Source: Erythrobacter litoralis (lineage in GTDB: Bacteria > Pseudomonadota > Alphaproteobacteria > Sphingomonadales > Sphingomonadaceae). From it: a stretch of 64,000 nt of DNA. Positions within the stretch are counted from its first letter, which is position 1. Each line of letters starts with the position of its first letter. Below, piece after piece: positions 32,761-40,250 of this stretch. Made by a program: the position numbers and the translations under genes. The stretch is taken from NCBI RefSeq assembly GCF_001719165.1, contig NZ_CP017057.1:1612001-1676000 (forward strand), read 5' to 3'. Under the pieces are notes generated by a model that did no database searches, had not been told where the DNA came from, and saw only the letters and a program-made list of their open reading frames with translations.

Positions 32761-34305
32761 TCAGTAGGCGCGCGCGACCAGGATCCGCTCGACTGCCCTG
32801 TCACCGGTAAAGAGACAGGCCCCCTCGGGAGGCTGGGCGTCTTTCGGCACGTTGCGGATGGTGAGCTTCTCACCCTTCAGCTTTTCCACCACCGCGTCGA
32901 GCGCAGCGCCAGTGGGCTTCGCCCATTCGACCTCGACCCAGCCCGGATACTTGCCGTTGGAGGCAAAGAAGGAGCGGACCTCGTCCCAGCTCGCAAGGCC
33001 GCGCGTGATATTGGCATCGCGCCGCGTGCGCGCCTCTTCGAACAGGCCCCGCTGGATTTCCTCCAGCAGCGCCGCCGCCGATGCGGTGAATTCCCCGCGC
33101 GCGACGAAGTGCATGGCGGGCTTGCCGGTTTCCATGTTCCAGACCGCGTCGCGGCGCAGCATCGCGACCTTGCCGCCTTCCATGTCGCGCGGGCCGACCT
33201 CCAGGATCACCGGCGCGCCCTTGCGCACCCAGTCCCAGCGCTTGGCCGAAGCCTTGCCAGGGCTCTTGTCGAGCAGCACGCGAACCGGCTCTCCCATCGC
33301 CCACTGCGCGGCAAGCTCTGCCCGCAGCGCCTCGCAATAGTCGAGCAGCGCGCCGTCCTCCGGCCTGTCGCGCAGCATCGGCAGGATCACGACCTGGTGC
33401 GGGGCGATCCGCGGGGGAACGCGCAGGCCATCGTCGTCGCCATGCGTCATGATGACCCCGCCGATAAGCCGGGTCGACGTGCCCCAGCTCGTCGTGTGGC
33501 AATATTGCTGGGCGCCCTCGCGGTCCTGGTACTGGATCCCTGCGGCATGCGCGAAATTGGTCCCGAGATAATGCGAGGTTCCCGCCTGAAGCGCCTTGCC
33601 GTCCTGCATCATCGCCTCGATCGACCAGGTCTCGACCGCACCGGGGAACCGCTCGTTCTCCGGCTTCTCGCCCGCGATCACGGGCAGCGCGAGATCCTCT
33701 TCGGCGCAGGCGCGATACATTTCTAGCGCGCGGTGGGTTTCACTGAGCGCATCCTCACGGTTTTCATGCGCGGTATGGCCCTCCTGCCAGAGGAATTCGC
33801 TGGTGCGCAGGAACATGCGGGTGCGCATCTCCCAGCGCACCACATTGGCCCACTGGTTGAGCATCAAAGGCAGGTCGCGCCAGCTCTGGACCCAGCGCGC
33901 CATCGCATCGCCGATGATCGTTTCCGACGTCGGCCGTACGACGAGCGGCTCCTCAAGCTTCGCATCCGGATCGGGGATCAGCCCGCCCTTGCCATCGGCG
34001 ATGAGGCGGTGATGGGTGACGACCGCCATTTCCTTGGCAAAACCCTCGACGTGTTCCGCCTCGCGGGTGAAATTGGCAAGCGGGATGAAAAGCGGGAAAT
34101 AGGCGTTGGAAATGCCGGCGGCCTTGATGCGGTCGTCCATCAGGCGCTGCACCCGTTCCCAGATGCCATAGCCCCAAGGCTTGATCACCATGCAGCCGCG
34201 GACGCCCGATTCCTCGGCGAGATCGGCGGCGGCGATGACCTCCTGATACCATTTTGCGAAATCGTCTTCGCGCTTGACGTTGAGCGCGTGGCGGATCTGG
34301 GACAC
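32761..34305 (-). CDS. proS: Prolyl-tRNA synthetase, archaeal/eukaryotic-like type
   Basis: Class II aminoacyl-tRNA synthetase of 514 residues. Its N-terminus (KWYQEVIAAADLAEESGVRG) and ITKPWGY-like VIKPWGYGIWERVQ, RPTSETIIGDAMARWV, LMLNQWANVVRWEMRTR and GTSHYLGTNFAHAAGI are those of the type without an editing insertion found in archaea and eukaryotes. The C-terminal part ends in ILVARAY, with the terminal Tyr typical of that type. The usual bacterial ProRS is ~570 residues with an editing domain. The type call is mine from motif reading. Confidence 0.93.
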   Translation of the reverse strand: MSQIRHALNVKREDDFAKWYQEVIAAADLAEESGVRGCMVIKPWGYGIWERVQRLMDDRIKAAGISNAYFPLFIPLANFTREAEHVEGFAKEMAVVTHHRLIADGKGGLIPDPDAKLEEPLVVRPTSETIIGDAMARWVQSWRDLPLMLNQWANVVRWEMRTRMFLRTSEFLWQEGHTAHENREDALSETHRALEMYRACAEEDLALPVIAGEKPENERFPGAVETWSIEAMMQDGKALQAGTSHYLGTNFAHAAGIQYQDREGAQQYCHTTSWGTSTRLIGGVIMTHGDDDGLRVPPRIAPHQVVILPMLRDRPEDGALLDYCEALRAELAAQWAMGEPVRVLLDKSPGKASAKRWDWVRKGAPVILEVGPRDMEGGKVAMLRRDAVWNMETGKPAMHFVARGEFTASAAALLEEIQRGLFEEARTRRDANITRGLASWDEVRSFFASNGKYPGWVEVEWAKPTGAALDAVVEKLKGEKLTIRNVPKDAQPPEGACLFTGDRAVERILVARAY

Positions 34306-34339
34306 GGGCGTCTGGTTCCTGCTGGCTGGGAGGGGTTGG

Positions 34340-34370
34340 AAAACGCGCGCGGGGTCGCGCCCGGCGCGCG
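34340..34370 (-). terminator. Likely intrinsic terminator downstream of phaR
   Basis: On the minus strand CGCGCGC pairs with GCGCGCG, extended by GG/CC past a bulged C, around a GCGCGAC loop, and is followed by TTTTCC. It begins about 10 bases after the phaR stop and lies ahead of proS on the same strand. The U-tract is short, so strength is uncertain. Confidence 0.5.
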
Positions 34371-34379
34371 CCCTAGGTC

Positions 34380-34961
34380 CTACTTGCCCAATTCGTCCAG
34401 CTTCTTTTGCATCGCCGCCATCTGTTCGCGCAATGCGGCGATCTCGTCCTTCGATGCGCCGCCGTCATTGTCGCCGCGGCGAGCGGCCCTGTCCCCGGCA
34501 CCCTTGGCGCCCGGGATGAACGCGCCGGTCGCAGCCCGCATCATCGCCATGTTCGTCTCGTGGATTGCGGCGAGCGGGCTGGCGCTCAGCCCCTTTTCGA
34601 AGGCCTCGCGGATCTTGGCCTGGTTCTGGCGGAAATTCTCCATGCTCGCCTCGAGATAGGAGGGCATCATCGCCTGCATCGAATTGCCGTACATCCCGAT
34701 CAGTTCGCGCAGGAAGCTGACGGGCAGCATCTGGCCGCCATTGGCTTCTTCGTCCATGATGATCTGGGTCAGGATCGAATGGGTGATGTCGTCCCCGGTC
34801 TTGGCGTCGAGCACCTGGAACTCGATGTTCTCACGCACCATTCCGGCAAGATCGTCGAGCGTTATGTAGCTCGAGGAGGACGTGTTGTAGAGGCGGCGAT
34901 TGGCGTATTTCTTGATGATGATCGCTTCGCCGTTGGCGGCTTCTTTTGTCTTGCGTGCCAT
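34380..34961 (-). CDS. phaR: Polyhydroxyalkanoate synthesis regulator PhaR
   Basis: Repressor of phasin and PHA-granule genes that senses PHA. The N-terminal PHB/PHA accumulation DNA-binding domain is clear (IIKKYANRRLYNTSSSSYITL), followed by the central domain with LPVSFLRELIGMYGNSMQAM and NFRQNQAK, and a C-terminal coiled coil (ALREQMAAMQKKLDEL). I start at MARKTKEA (34961; 193 residues), preceded by a short Lys/Arg-poor region; the frame runs upstream into alr territory without conserved sequence. No PHA synthase is in the window. Confidence 0.93.
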   Translation of the reverse strand: MARKTKEAANGEAIIIKKYANRRLYNTSSSSYITLDDLAGMVRENIEFQVLDAKTGDDITHSILTQIIMDEEANGGQMLPVSFLRELIGMYGNSMQAMMPSYLEASMENFRQNQAKIREAFEKGLSASPLAAIHETNMAMMRAATGAFIPGAKGAGDRAARRGDNDGGASKDEIAALREQMAAMQKKLDELGK

Positions 34962-35032
34962 GATCGCATCCCTGCCCGTAAAAAGGATTGCGAGTTTAGC
35001 ATCTGCACAATGTGCAGCGCAACACAAAGCTC

Positions 35033-36076
35033 TCAGGCCTTCAGGCGCAAGCCGAGGCTGGTGAGCAATTCGTATTGCGAAAGAGAGCTTTGCTGCGCAG
35101 CATCGACAAGATCGAAAGGCACCTCCACCCAATCGCCGGCCGAAAGATCGGGCGCATCGCAAAGGTCGACGACGACCATGTCCATCGAGACCTTGCCGAG
35201 AATTGGCAGGCGTCGCCCTTCGCTGAAAAAGGCATTACCCGGCCCGCGCGCCCGCAGGAATCCGTCGGCATAGCCGAGCGAGACGGTACCGGTGCGCATC
35301 GGCGTGCGCGCGGTGAATTGGGCGTTGTAGCCCACGCTCTCGCCCGGCTCGATATCGCGGCACTGGATCAGGGCGGCACGGACATGCGCGACCGGCCGCA
35401 CATGCCGGGCCAGCATATCGCTCGGCACGCCGCCATAGAGCGCAAGGCCCGGACGGGTGAGGTCAAAGGCGTAATCGGTCCCGAGGGCGATCCCGGCGCT
35501 GTTCGCAAGGCTCGCGCGGCGATGCGGGACCTGGTCGATCACGGCGCGAAAGGCTTCAAGCTGGCGGAGGTTCATCGCGCTGTCCTCGTCCGCGCAGGCA
35601 AGGTGGCTCATGAGGACGTCGATATCGAGCGCGCGGATCGCCGGATCGCCGAGGTCGCGCGGGGCTACGCCGAGCCGGTTGATCCCGGTATCGACCATGA
35701 CGTGGCAGCGACCACCCCCGGCCTCGATCCAGTGACGGGCCTGGTCGGGCGAATTGATGACCGGAACGACGCCCACCGTCCGGGCGTAATCCGCTTCGGC
35801 GCGCGTGACGGGACCGTGCAGCACGGCGATCTCTTCGGGCGGAACATGCGCCGTGACATCGGCGACCTCGCTCCAGTGGGCGACGAAGAAATGGCGGCAT
35901 CCCGCCCGGCGCAGCACGGGCACGCAAGTGCCGACGCCGAGCCCGTAGCAATTCGCCTTGACCGCCGCACCCGCCGCGGCACTTCCCGAAAGCGCATCTA
36001 GCGCGCGCCAATTCGCCGCCAGCGCGTCTTCGTCGATCTCCAGCCGAAGCGTGGGCGCCGGCGCGTCAGGCCTCAT
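35033..36076 (-). CDS. alr: Alanine racemase
   Basis: PLP enzyme that makes D-alanine for peptidoglycan. PLP-binding Lys40 lies in AAVKANCYGLG; the second catalytic Tyr is in ESVGYNAQF and the C-terminal domain has VSLGYADGF and GKVSMDMVVVD. It is 347 residues from MRPDAPAP. The start lies inside the end of the MFS gene (11-nt overlap). The usual KADAYGHG is KANCYGLG here, a mild variant. Confidence 0.93.
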   Translation of the reverse strand: MRPDAPAPTLRLEIDEDALAANWRALDALSGSAAAGAAVKANCYGLGVGTCVPVLRRAGCRHFFVAHWSEVADVTAHVPPEEIAVLHGPVTRAEADYARTVGVVPVINSPDQARHWIEAGGGRCHVMVDTGINRLGVAPRDLGDPAIRALDIDVLMSHLACADEDSAMNLRQLEAFRAVIDQVPHRRASLANSAGIALGTDYAFDLTRPGLALYGGVPSDMLARHVRPVAHVRAALIQCRDIEPGESVGYNAQFTARTPMRTGTVSLGYADGFLRARGPGNAFFSEGRRLPILGKVSMDMVVVDLCDAPDLSAGDWVEVPFDLVDAAQQSSLSQYELLTSLGLRLKA

Positions 36077-37745
36077 GGCGATCTTCGAAATCGCGCGGCG
36101 GGCCACCCGGGATGCCCCACAGCGCGACGATCAGGCCGAAACCGACCACGATCCATGTGTACCACAGGCCCGAATAGATATTCCCCGTGCTCGCGACGAT
36201 CACCCCGGCGATGAGAGGCAGGAACCCGCCAAGATAACCCGCGCCGATATGGTAGGGTATCGACATCGAGGAATAGCGGATCTTGGGCGGAAACATCTCG
36301 GACAAGAGCGCGGCGACCGAACCATATGTCAGCGCTGAGAGCATGCCGAGCCCAAGCAATATGCCGATGATGCCGAGCACGTTGGCAGCGGGCGGCTGCT
36401 GTTTCGAGAAATCGAATCCGTAGCTCGAAAGCGCGGCGTGAATGCCCTCGCGCCGCGCGGCGCCGTCCTCGAACCACTGCTCTTCAAGCGCGATTTCCTC
36501 GCCTCCGGCCGTCAGCGTGAGCACGCTTGCGCCTGCTTCGAGCGTGTAGGGCACGCCGGAAGCGGTGAGCGTTTCGAGCACCTTGCCGCAGCGGGTCTGT
36601 TCGCGGTCGAACAATTCGGCGAAGGGATCGGTCACGCAGGCAGGGCCAGAGACGGCGATCGGCGTGCGTTCGGCCGCTTCGGCGATACCCGGATTGGCGA
36701 GCTGGCCCATGCCCCAGAAAGCCGGGAAGAGAAGCGCAAGAGCAAGCGCGGCGCCGATCACGATCGGTTTCTTGCGCCCGACCCGGTCCGACCACTTGCC
36801 GACGATCAGGTAGAAACTCATCGCGATGCCGCCCGCCACGAGCAGGATGATCTCGACCGTCTGCGCATCGACATGCATCGGCCCCTTGAGGAAGCTGAGC
36901 GCGGAGAAGAAAGCCGTGTACCAGATCGTCGTCAGCACGCCGGTGATCCCGAACAGGGCGACGAAGATGCGCTTGGGATTGCCGGGATAGGTGAAGCTTT
37001 CGACAAAGGGATTGCCCGAGATCTGCCCCTCGGCCTTCATCGCCTGGAATACCGGGCTTTCCGACAGCATCAGCCGCATCCACAGCGAAATCGCGAGCAG
37101 CGCGATCGAAAGGAGGAACGGCACACGCCAGCCCCAGGCGGCAAAATCGTCTTCAGGGATGATGAAACGGCAGGCAAGGACGACGATGATCGACAGGACG
37201 AAACCGCCCGCCACGCTCGCCTGGATGAAGCTGGTGTAGAAACCGCGTTTCTCCGGCGGGGCATGTTCGGCCACATAAATTGCCGCGCCGCCATATTCGC
37301 CGCCCAGTGCAAGGCCCTGGATGACGCGTAGGCCGATGACGATGATGGGCGCGGCCACGCCGATCGTGTCGACCGTGGGGATGAAGCCGACCCCAGCGGT
37401 CGCAATCCCCATCAGTGTGACGGTGACGAGAAAGGTGTATTTGCGCCCCAGCCTGTCGCCGAGAAAGCCGAACAGGATCGCCCCGATCGGGCGGAAGGCG
37501 AAACCGACCGCGAAGGTCGACCAGACCAGCAACAAGCCGAGCGTGTCGTTTTCGACATCGTAGAAGGCGTCCTTGAGGATGTAGGCGAGCGTTCCGTAGA
37601 TGAAGAAATCGTACCATTCGAAGATCGTGCCTGCGCTCGATGCGCCGATGACGAGCCTGATTTCCTTGTCCGTCGGCTCGCGCTGCGCGACCGCCGCGGT
37701 TTCTCCGGTCAGCGGAGCGCCCGCTCCTGCCTGTGCTTCTGCCAT
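36066..37745 (-). CDS. MFS transporter, metabolite:H+ symporter (MHS) family, with extended loop
   Basis: A 559-residue transporter with 12 predicted TM helices. The N-half has the MHS-type GTIFEWYDFFIYG and the GDRLGRK motif between TM2 and TM3, with RVIQGLALGGEYGGA later. Between TM8-ish ALALALLFPAFWGMG and the next helix there is a ~108-residue soluble insertion (348-455) with Cys370 and Cys386, not found in typical MHS proteins of ~430 residues. Substrate unknown; relatives move alpha-ketoglutarate, proline or shikimate. Its 3' end overlaps the alr start. Confidence 0.9.
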   Translation of the reverse strand: MAEAQAGAGAPLTGETAAVAQREPTDKEIRLVIGASSAGTIFEWYDFFIYGTLAYILKDAFYDVENDTLGLLLVWSTFAVGFAFRPIGAILFGFLGDRLGRKYTFLVTVTLMGIATAGVGFIPTVDTIGVAAPIIVIGLRVIQGLALGGEYGGAAIYVAEHAPPEKRGFYTSFIQASVAGGFVLSIIVVLACRFIIPEDDFAAWGWRVPFLLSIALLAISLWMRLMLSESPVFQAMKAEGQISGNPFVESFTYPGNPKRIFVALFGITGVLTTIWYTAFFSALSFLKGPMHVDAQTVEIILLVAGGIAMSFYLIVGKWSDRVGRKKPIVIGAALALALLFPAFWGMGQLANPGIAEAAERTPIAVSGPACVTDPFAELFDREQTRCGKVLETLTASGVPYTLEAGASVLTLTAGGEEIALEEQWFEDGAARREGIHAALSSYGFDFSKQQPPAANVLGIIGILLGLGMLSALTYGSVAALLSEMFPPKIRYSSMSIPYHIGAGYLGGFLPLIAGVIVASTGNIYSGLWYTWIVVGFGLIVALWGIPGGPPRDFEDRHEA

Positions 37746-37832
37746 CTGATCCCGTTCCCCTCCGGACGCAGGGAGGCGCCCGGTCTTCCATGACGTGACA
37801 CGAAAGCAGCCTCCCTAGCCGCTGGCGGCCGC

Positions 37833-38264
37833 TTATGAAAGCGCGTCGAGCGCGGCCTTCCACGGCATGAGCAGTGCGCCGTGCCGGCCCGGGTGGTCGC
37901 GCGCGGGAGTGAGTGCCCCGATGCCCGGCCAGTCGGGCAGGTCGCCCGCGCCTTCGAGCCAAGCTTCGATTCTCCGGGCTGCCGCGGCCAGATCGTCGCG
38001 CGATCGCCCGCCAATGCCGCCGGCGAGGATCGCCGCAGAACTCTGCCCGACCGCGCAGGCAGCGACCTGCATGCCGATCCGGGTTATGCGCCCTTCCCCA
38101 TCCGGCTCCAGCCCGATCGCTATCGTCGACCCGCAGGTGCGCGAACGGCCCTCGCCCAGAAGAGCGAAATCGTCCGTCAGCGGATAATCGGCAAGCGAAG
38201 CCGCTAGCGCGAGAAGGCTCGGCGAATAGAGCTTTTCCGAAGCTCCGGAGGACGCGCCGGTCAC
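37833..38264 (-). CDS. NifU/IscU-like iron-sulfur scaffold, two-cysteine variant
   Basis: A 143-residue protein starting with GTG that overlaps the cvpA TGA as GTGA. It has the NifU N-terminal/IscU fold signatures LYSPSLLALAA, SRTCGSTIAIGLE and ACAVGQSSAAIL. Classical IscU uses three Cys; here only Cys44 and Cys70 exist, and the position where a third would fall reads GRHGALLMPWKAAL. It may be a carrier or a regulatory relative rather than a full scaffold. Annotated in this lineage as an iron-sulfur scaffold; function inferred. Confidence 0.75.
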   Translation of the reverse strand: MTGASSGASEKLYSPSLLALAASLADYPLTDDFALLGEGRSRTCGSTIAIGLEPDGEGRITRIGMQVAACAVGQSSAAILAGGIGGRSRDDLAAAARRIEAWLEGAGDLPDWPGIGALTPARDHPGRHGALLMPWKAALDALS

Positions 38265-38800
38265 TGTTCCTCCGCCGCCTGCGCAGCCGCTTCTTCCTCG
38301 GCACGAAGGGCGGCCCGGCGATCGTCGATCATCTGCACCAGCGCCTGTGAAAAGGCATCGGCCGCGGGATAGGTGCGCGCGGTGGTGATCCAGGTCGGGC
38401 GCCCCTTGAAGCTCCAGATCTCGTCGAAGCCGAGGACTAGGATCGAGAAGGCGAAGACCATGATCAGCGCCCCCTTCACCGCACCGAAGCCAAAACCCAG
38501 AACGCGGTCGATCGGCCCGAGGATAGACCCGCGCGAGGCTTCGCCCGCATTGCTGGCGATCACCTTCATCGCCGCATAGGGGATGAGCAGCAGCAGGGCG
38601 AAGGCGAGGATCGGTGTCGCCGGCTCGGCATCGTACCATTGGCGCAGAGCCTGGGTCAGCGGAGTGTGGAGGTAATAGATCGAAAATGCGGCTAGAACCC
38701 ATGCGGCAAGGCTCAAGACTTCCTGCACCAGCCCGCGCAGGAAGCCTCCGATCGCGGCCACGCCGACGACGATAAGCACAATGAGATCGAACCCGGTCAT
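38261..38800 (-). CDS. cvpA: CvpA family inner-membrane protein
   Basis: A 179-residue protein with four predicted TM helices (FDLIVLIVVGVAAIGGFLRG, LAAWVLAAFSIYYLH, PILAFALLLLIPYAAM, GALIMVFAFSILVL) and the DRVLGFGFGAVKGA motif of the CvpA (colicin V production) family, then an Ala/Glu-rich tail ending EEEAAAQAAEEQ. Role in membrane or envelope stress is suggested for relatives. Follows radA by 12 nt; overlaps the scaffold gene by GTGA. Confidence 0.88.
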   Translation of the reverse strand: MTGFDLIVLIVVGVAAIGGFLRGLVQEVLSLAAWVLAAFSIYYLHTPLTQALRQWYDAEPATPILAFALLLLIPYAAMKVIASNAGEASRGSILGPIDRVLGFGFGAVKGALIMVFAFSILVLGFDEIWSFKGRPTWITTARTYPAADAFSQALVQMIDDRRAALRAEEEAAAQAAEEQ

Positions 38801-38812
38801 GTGCGAATCCGG

Positions 38813-40180
38813 TTATGCGCTGGTCACCACCTGGTCAACGAGGTTCATGAGGCCGGTAAGACCGCGATAGTCGATCTGTGTCGTTCCGGTACGCGCATCG
38901 CGCGGACCATAGCCCCGCGCGAAGCCTAGCTTCTTCGCTTCTCGCAGGCGCAGTTCGGTGTGCGCGACCGGGCGGATCTCGCCCGCAAGCGAGACCTCGC
39001 CGAAAAAGGTCGCCTTTTCGGGCAGCGGCCGGTCGGCGAGCGCCGAGACGAGCGCGGCGGCAACCGCGAGATCGGCTGCTGGGTCGGACAGGCGGTATCC
39101 CCCCGCGATGTTGAGATAGACCTCGGCGGAGGAGAAGTTCAGTCCGCAGCGCGATTCCAGCACCGCAAGCAGCATGGCCAGCCGGCCATTGTCCCATCCC
39201 ACGACCGCCCGGCGCGGGGTCGCGCCCGATTGCAGACGAACGATGAGCGCCTGGATCTCCACCAGCACCGGCCGCGTCCCCTCGAGCGCCGGAAAGACCG
39301 CACTGCCGGCGAGCGGTTGATCCCGGCCCGACAGGAACAACGAGGAAGGATTGGCGACCTCCTCCAACCCTTCCGATGCCATCGAGAACACGCCGATTTC
39401 GTCGACCGCGCCGAAACGGTTCTTCAATGCGCGCAGGATGCGGTACTGGTGGCTGCGCTCGCCCTCGAAGCTCATGACCACGTCGACCATGTGTTCGAGT
39501 ACGCGCGGGCCCGCGATTGTGCCGTCCTTGGTGACATGGCCCACCAGCACCACGGCGCAGCCGCTCGCCTTGGCATAGCGGATGAGTTCCAGCGCGCAGC
39601 CGCGCACCTGGCTGACCGTGCCGGGCGCGCCTTCGATCGTGTCGGAATGCATGGTCTGGATAGAATCGATAACCAGCAGCGCCGGCGGATCGCCCGAACC
39701 CAGCGTCGTCAGGATGTCGCGCACCGAGGTTTCGGAGGCGAGCCTGATCGGCGCATCGGCCACCCCCATGCGCGCCGCGCGCAGGCGCACCTGCCCGGCG
39801 GCCTCCTCCCCGCTGACATAGACCACGTCGGCGCCGCTTCGCGCGATGGTCGCCGCGGTCTGCAGCAGCAGCGTCGATTTGCCGATCCCCGGGTCGCCGC
39901 CCATCAGCACGGCGGAACCGGGCACCAGCCCTCCGCCCAGAGCACGGTCGAATTCGGCCAGCCCGGTGGTCTTGCGGACGGGAAGCGGGGTTTCCTTGTC
40001 GAGGGGCACGAATTCGAGCCTGCGCCCCCCGCTCGACAGGTCGTGCTTCTGCGAAAAGACCGTCGCGGGCACGTCCTCGACGATGCTGTTCCATTCCGCG
40101 CAGTCGCCGCATTGACCCTGCCAGCGCGAGGAAACGCTGCCGCAGGCCTGGCACACATATCGTTTCTTCGCCTTCGCCAT
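38813..40180 (-). CDS. radA: DNA repair protein RadA
   Basis: RecA-like branch-migration helicase. N-terminal zinc finger is CQACGSVSSRWQGQCGDC; Walker A is GGDPGIGKST; the RadA-specific KNRFG motif is present (LRALKNRFGAVDE); the C-terminal half is a Lon-protease-like domain. It is 455 residues from MAKAKKRY, preceded by AGGAG 4 nt before the ATG. Divergent from the patatin gene across 70 nt. Confidence 0.95.
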   Translation of the reverse strand: MAKAKKRYVCQACGSVSSRWQGQCGDCAEWNSIVEDVPATVFSQKHDLSSGGRRLEFVPLDKETPLPVRKTTGLAEFDRALGGGLVPGSAVLMGGDPGIGKSTLLLQTAATIARSGADVVYVSGEEAAGQVRLRAARMGVADAPIRLASETSVRDILTTLGSGDPPALLVIDSIQTMHSDTIEGAPGTVSQVRGCALELIRYAKASGCAVVLVGHVTKDGTIAGPRVLEHMVDVVMSFEGERSHQYRILRALKNRFGAVDEIGVFSMASEGLEEVANPSSLFLSGRDQPLAGSAVFPALEGTRPVLVEIQALIVRLQSGATPRRAVVGWDNGRLAMLLAVLESRCGLNFSSAEVYLNIAGGYRLSDPAADLAVAAALVSALADRPLPEKATFFGEVSLAGEIRPVAHTELRLREAKKLGFARGYGPRDARTGTTQIDYRGLTGLMNLVDQVVTSA

Positions 40181-40250
40181 GGCGCTCCTGTAACCGGAAC
40201 AAAGACTGAACGCAATTGCATTGGCGCGCCCATGCTTTAGGGGCTTCACC

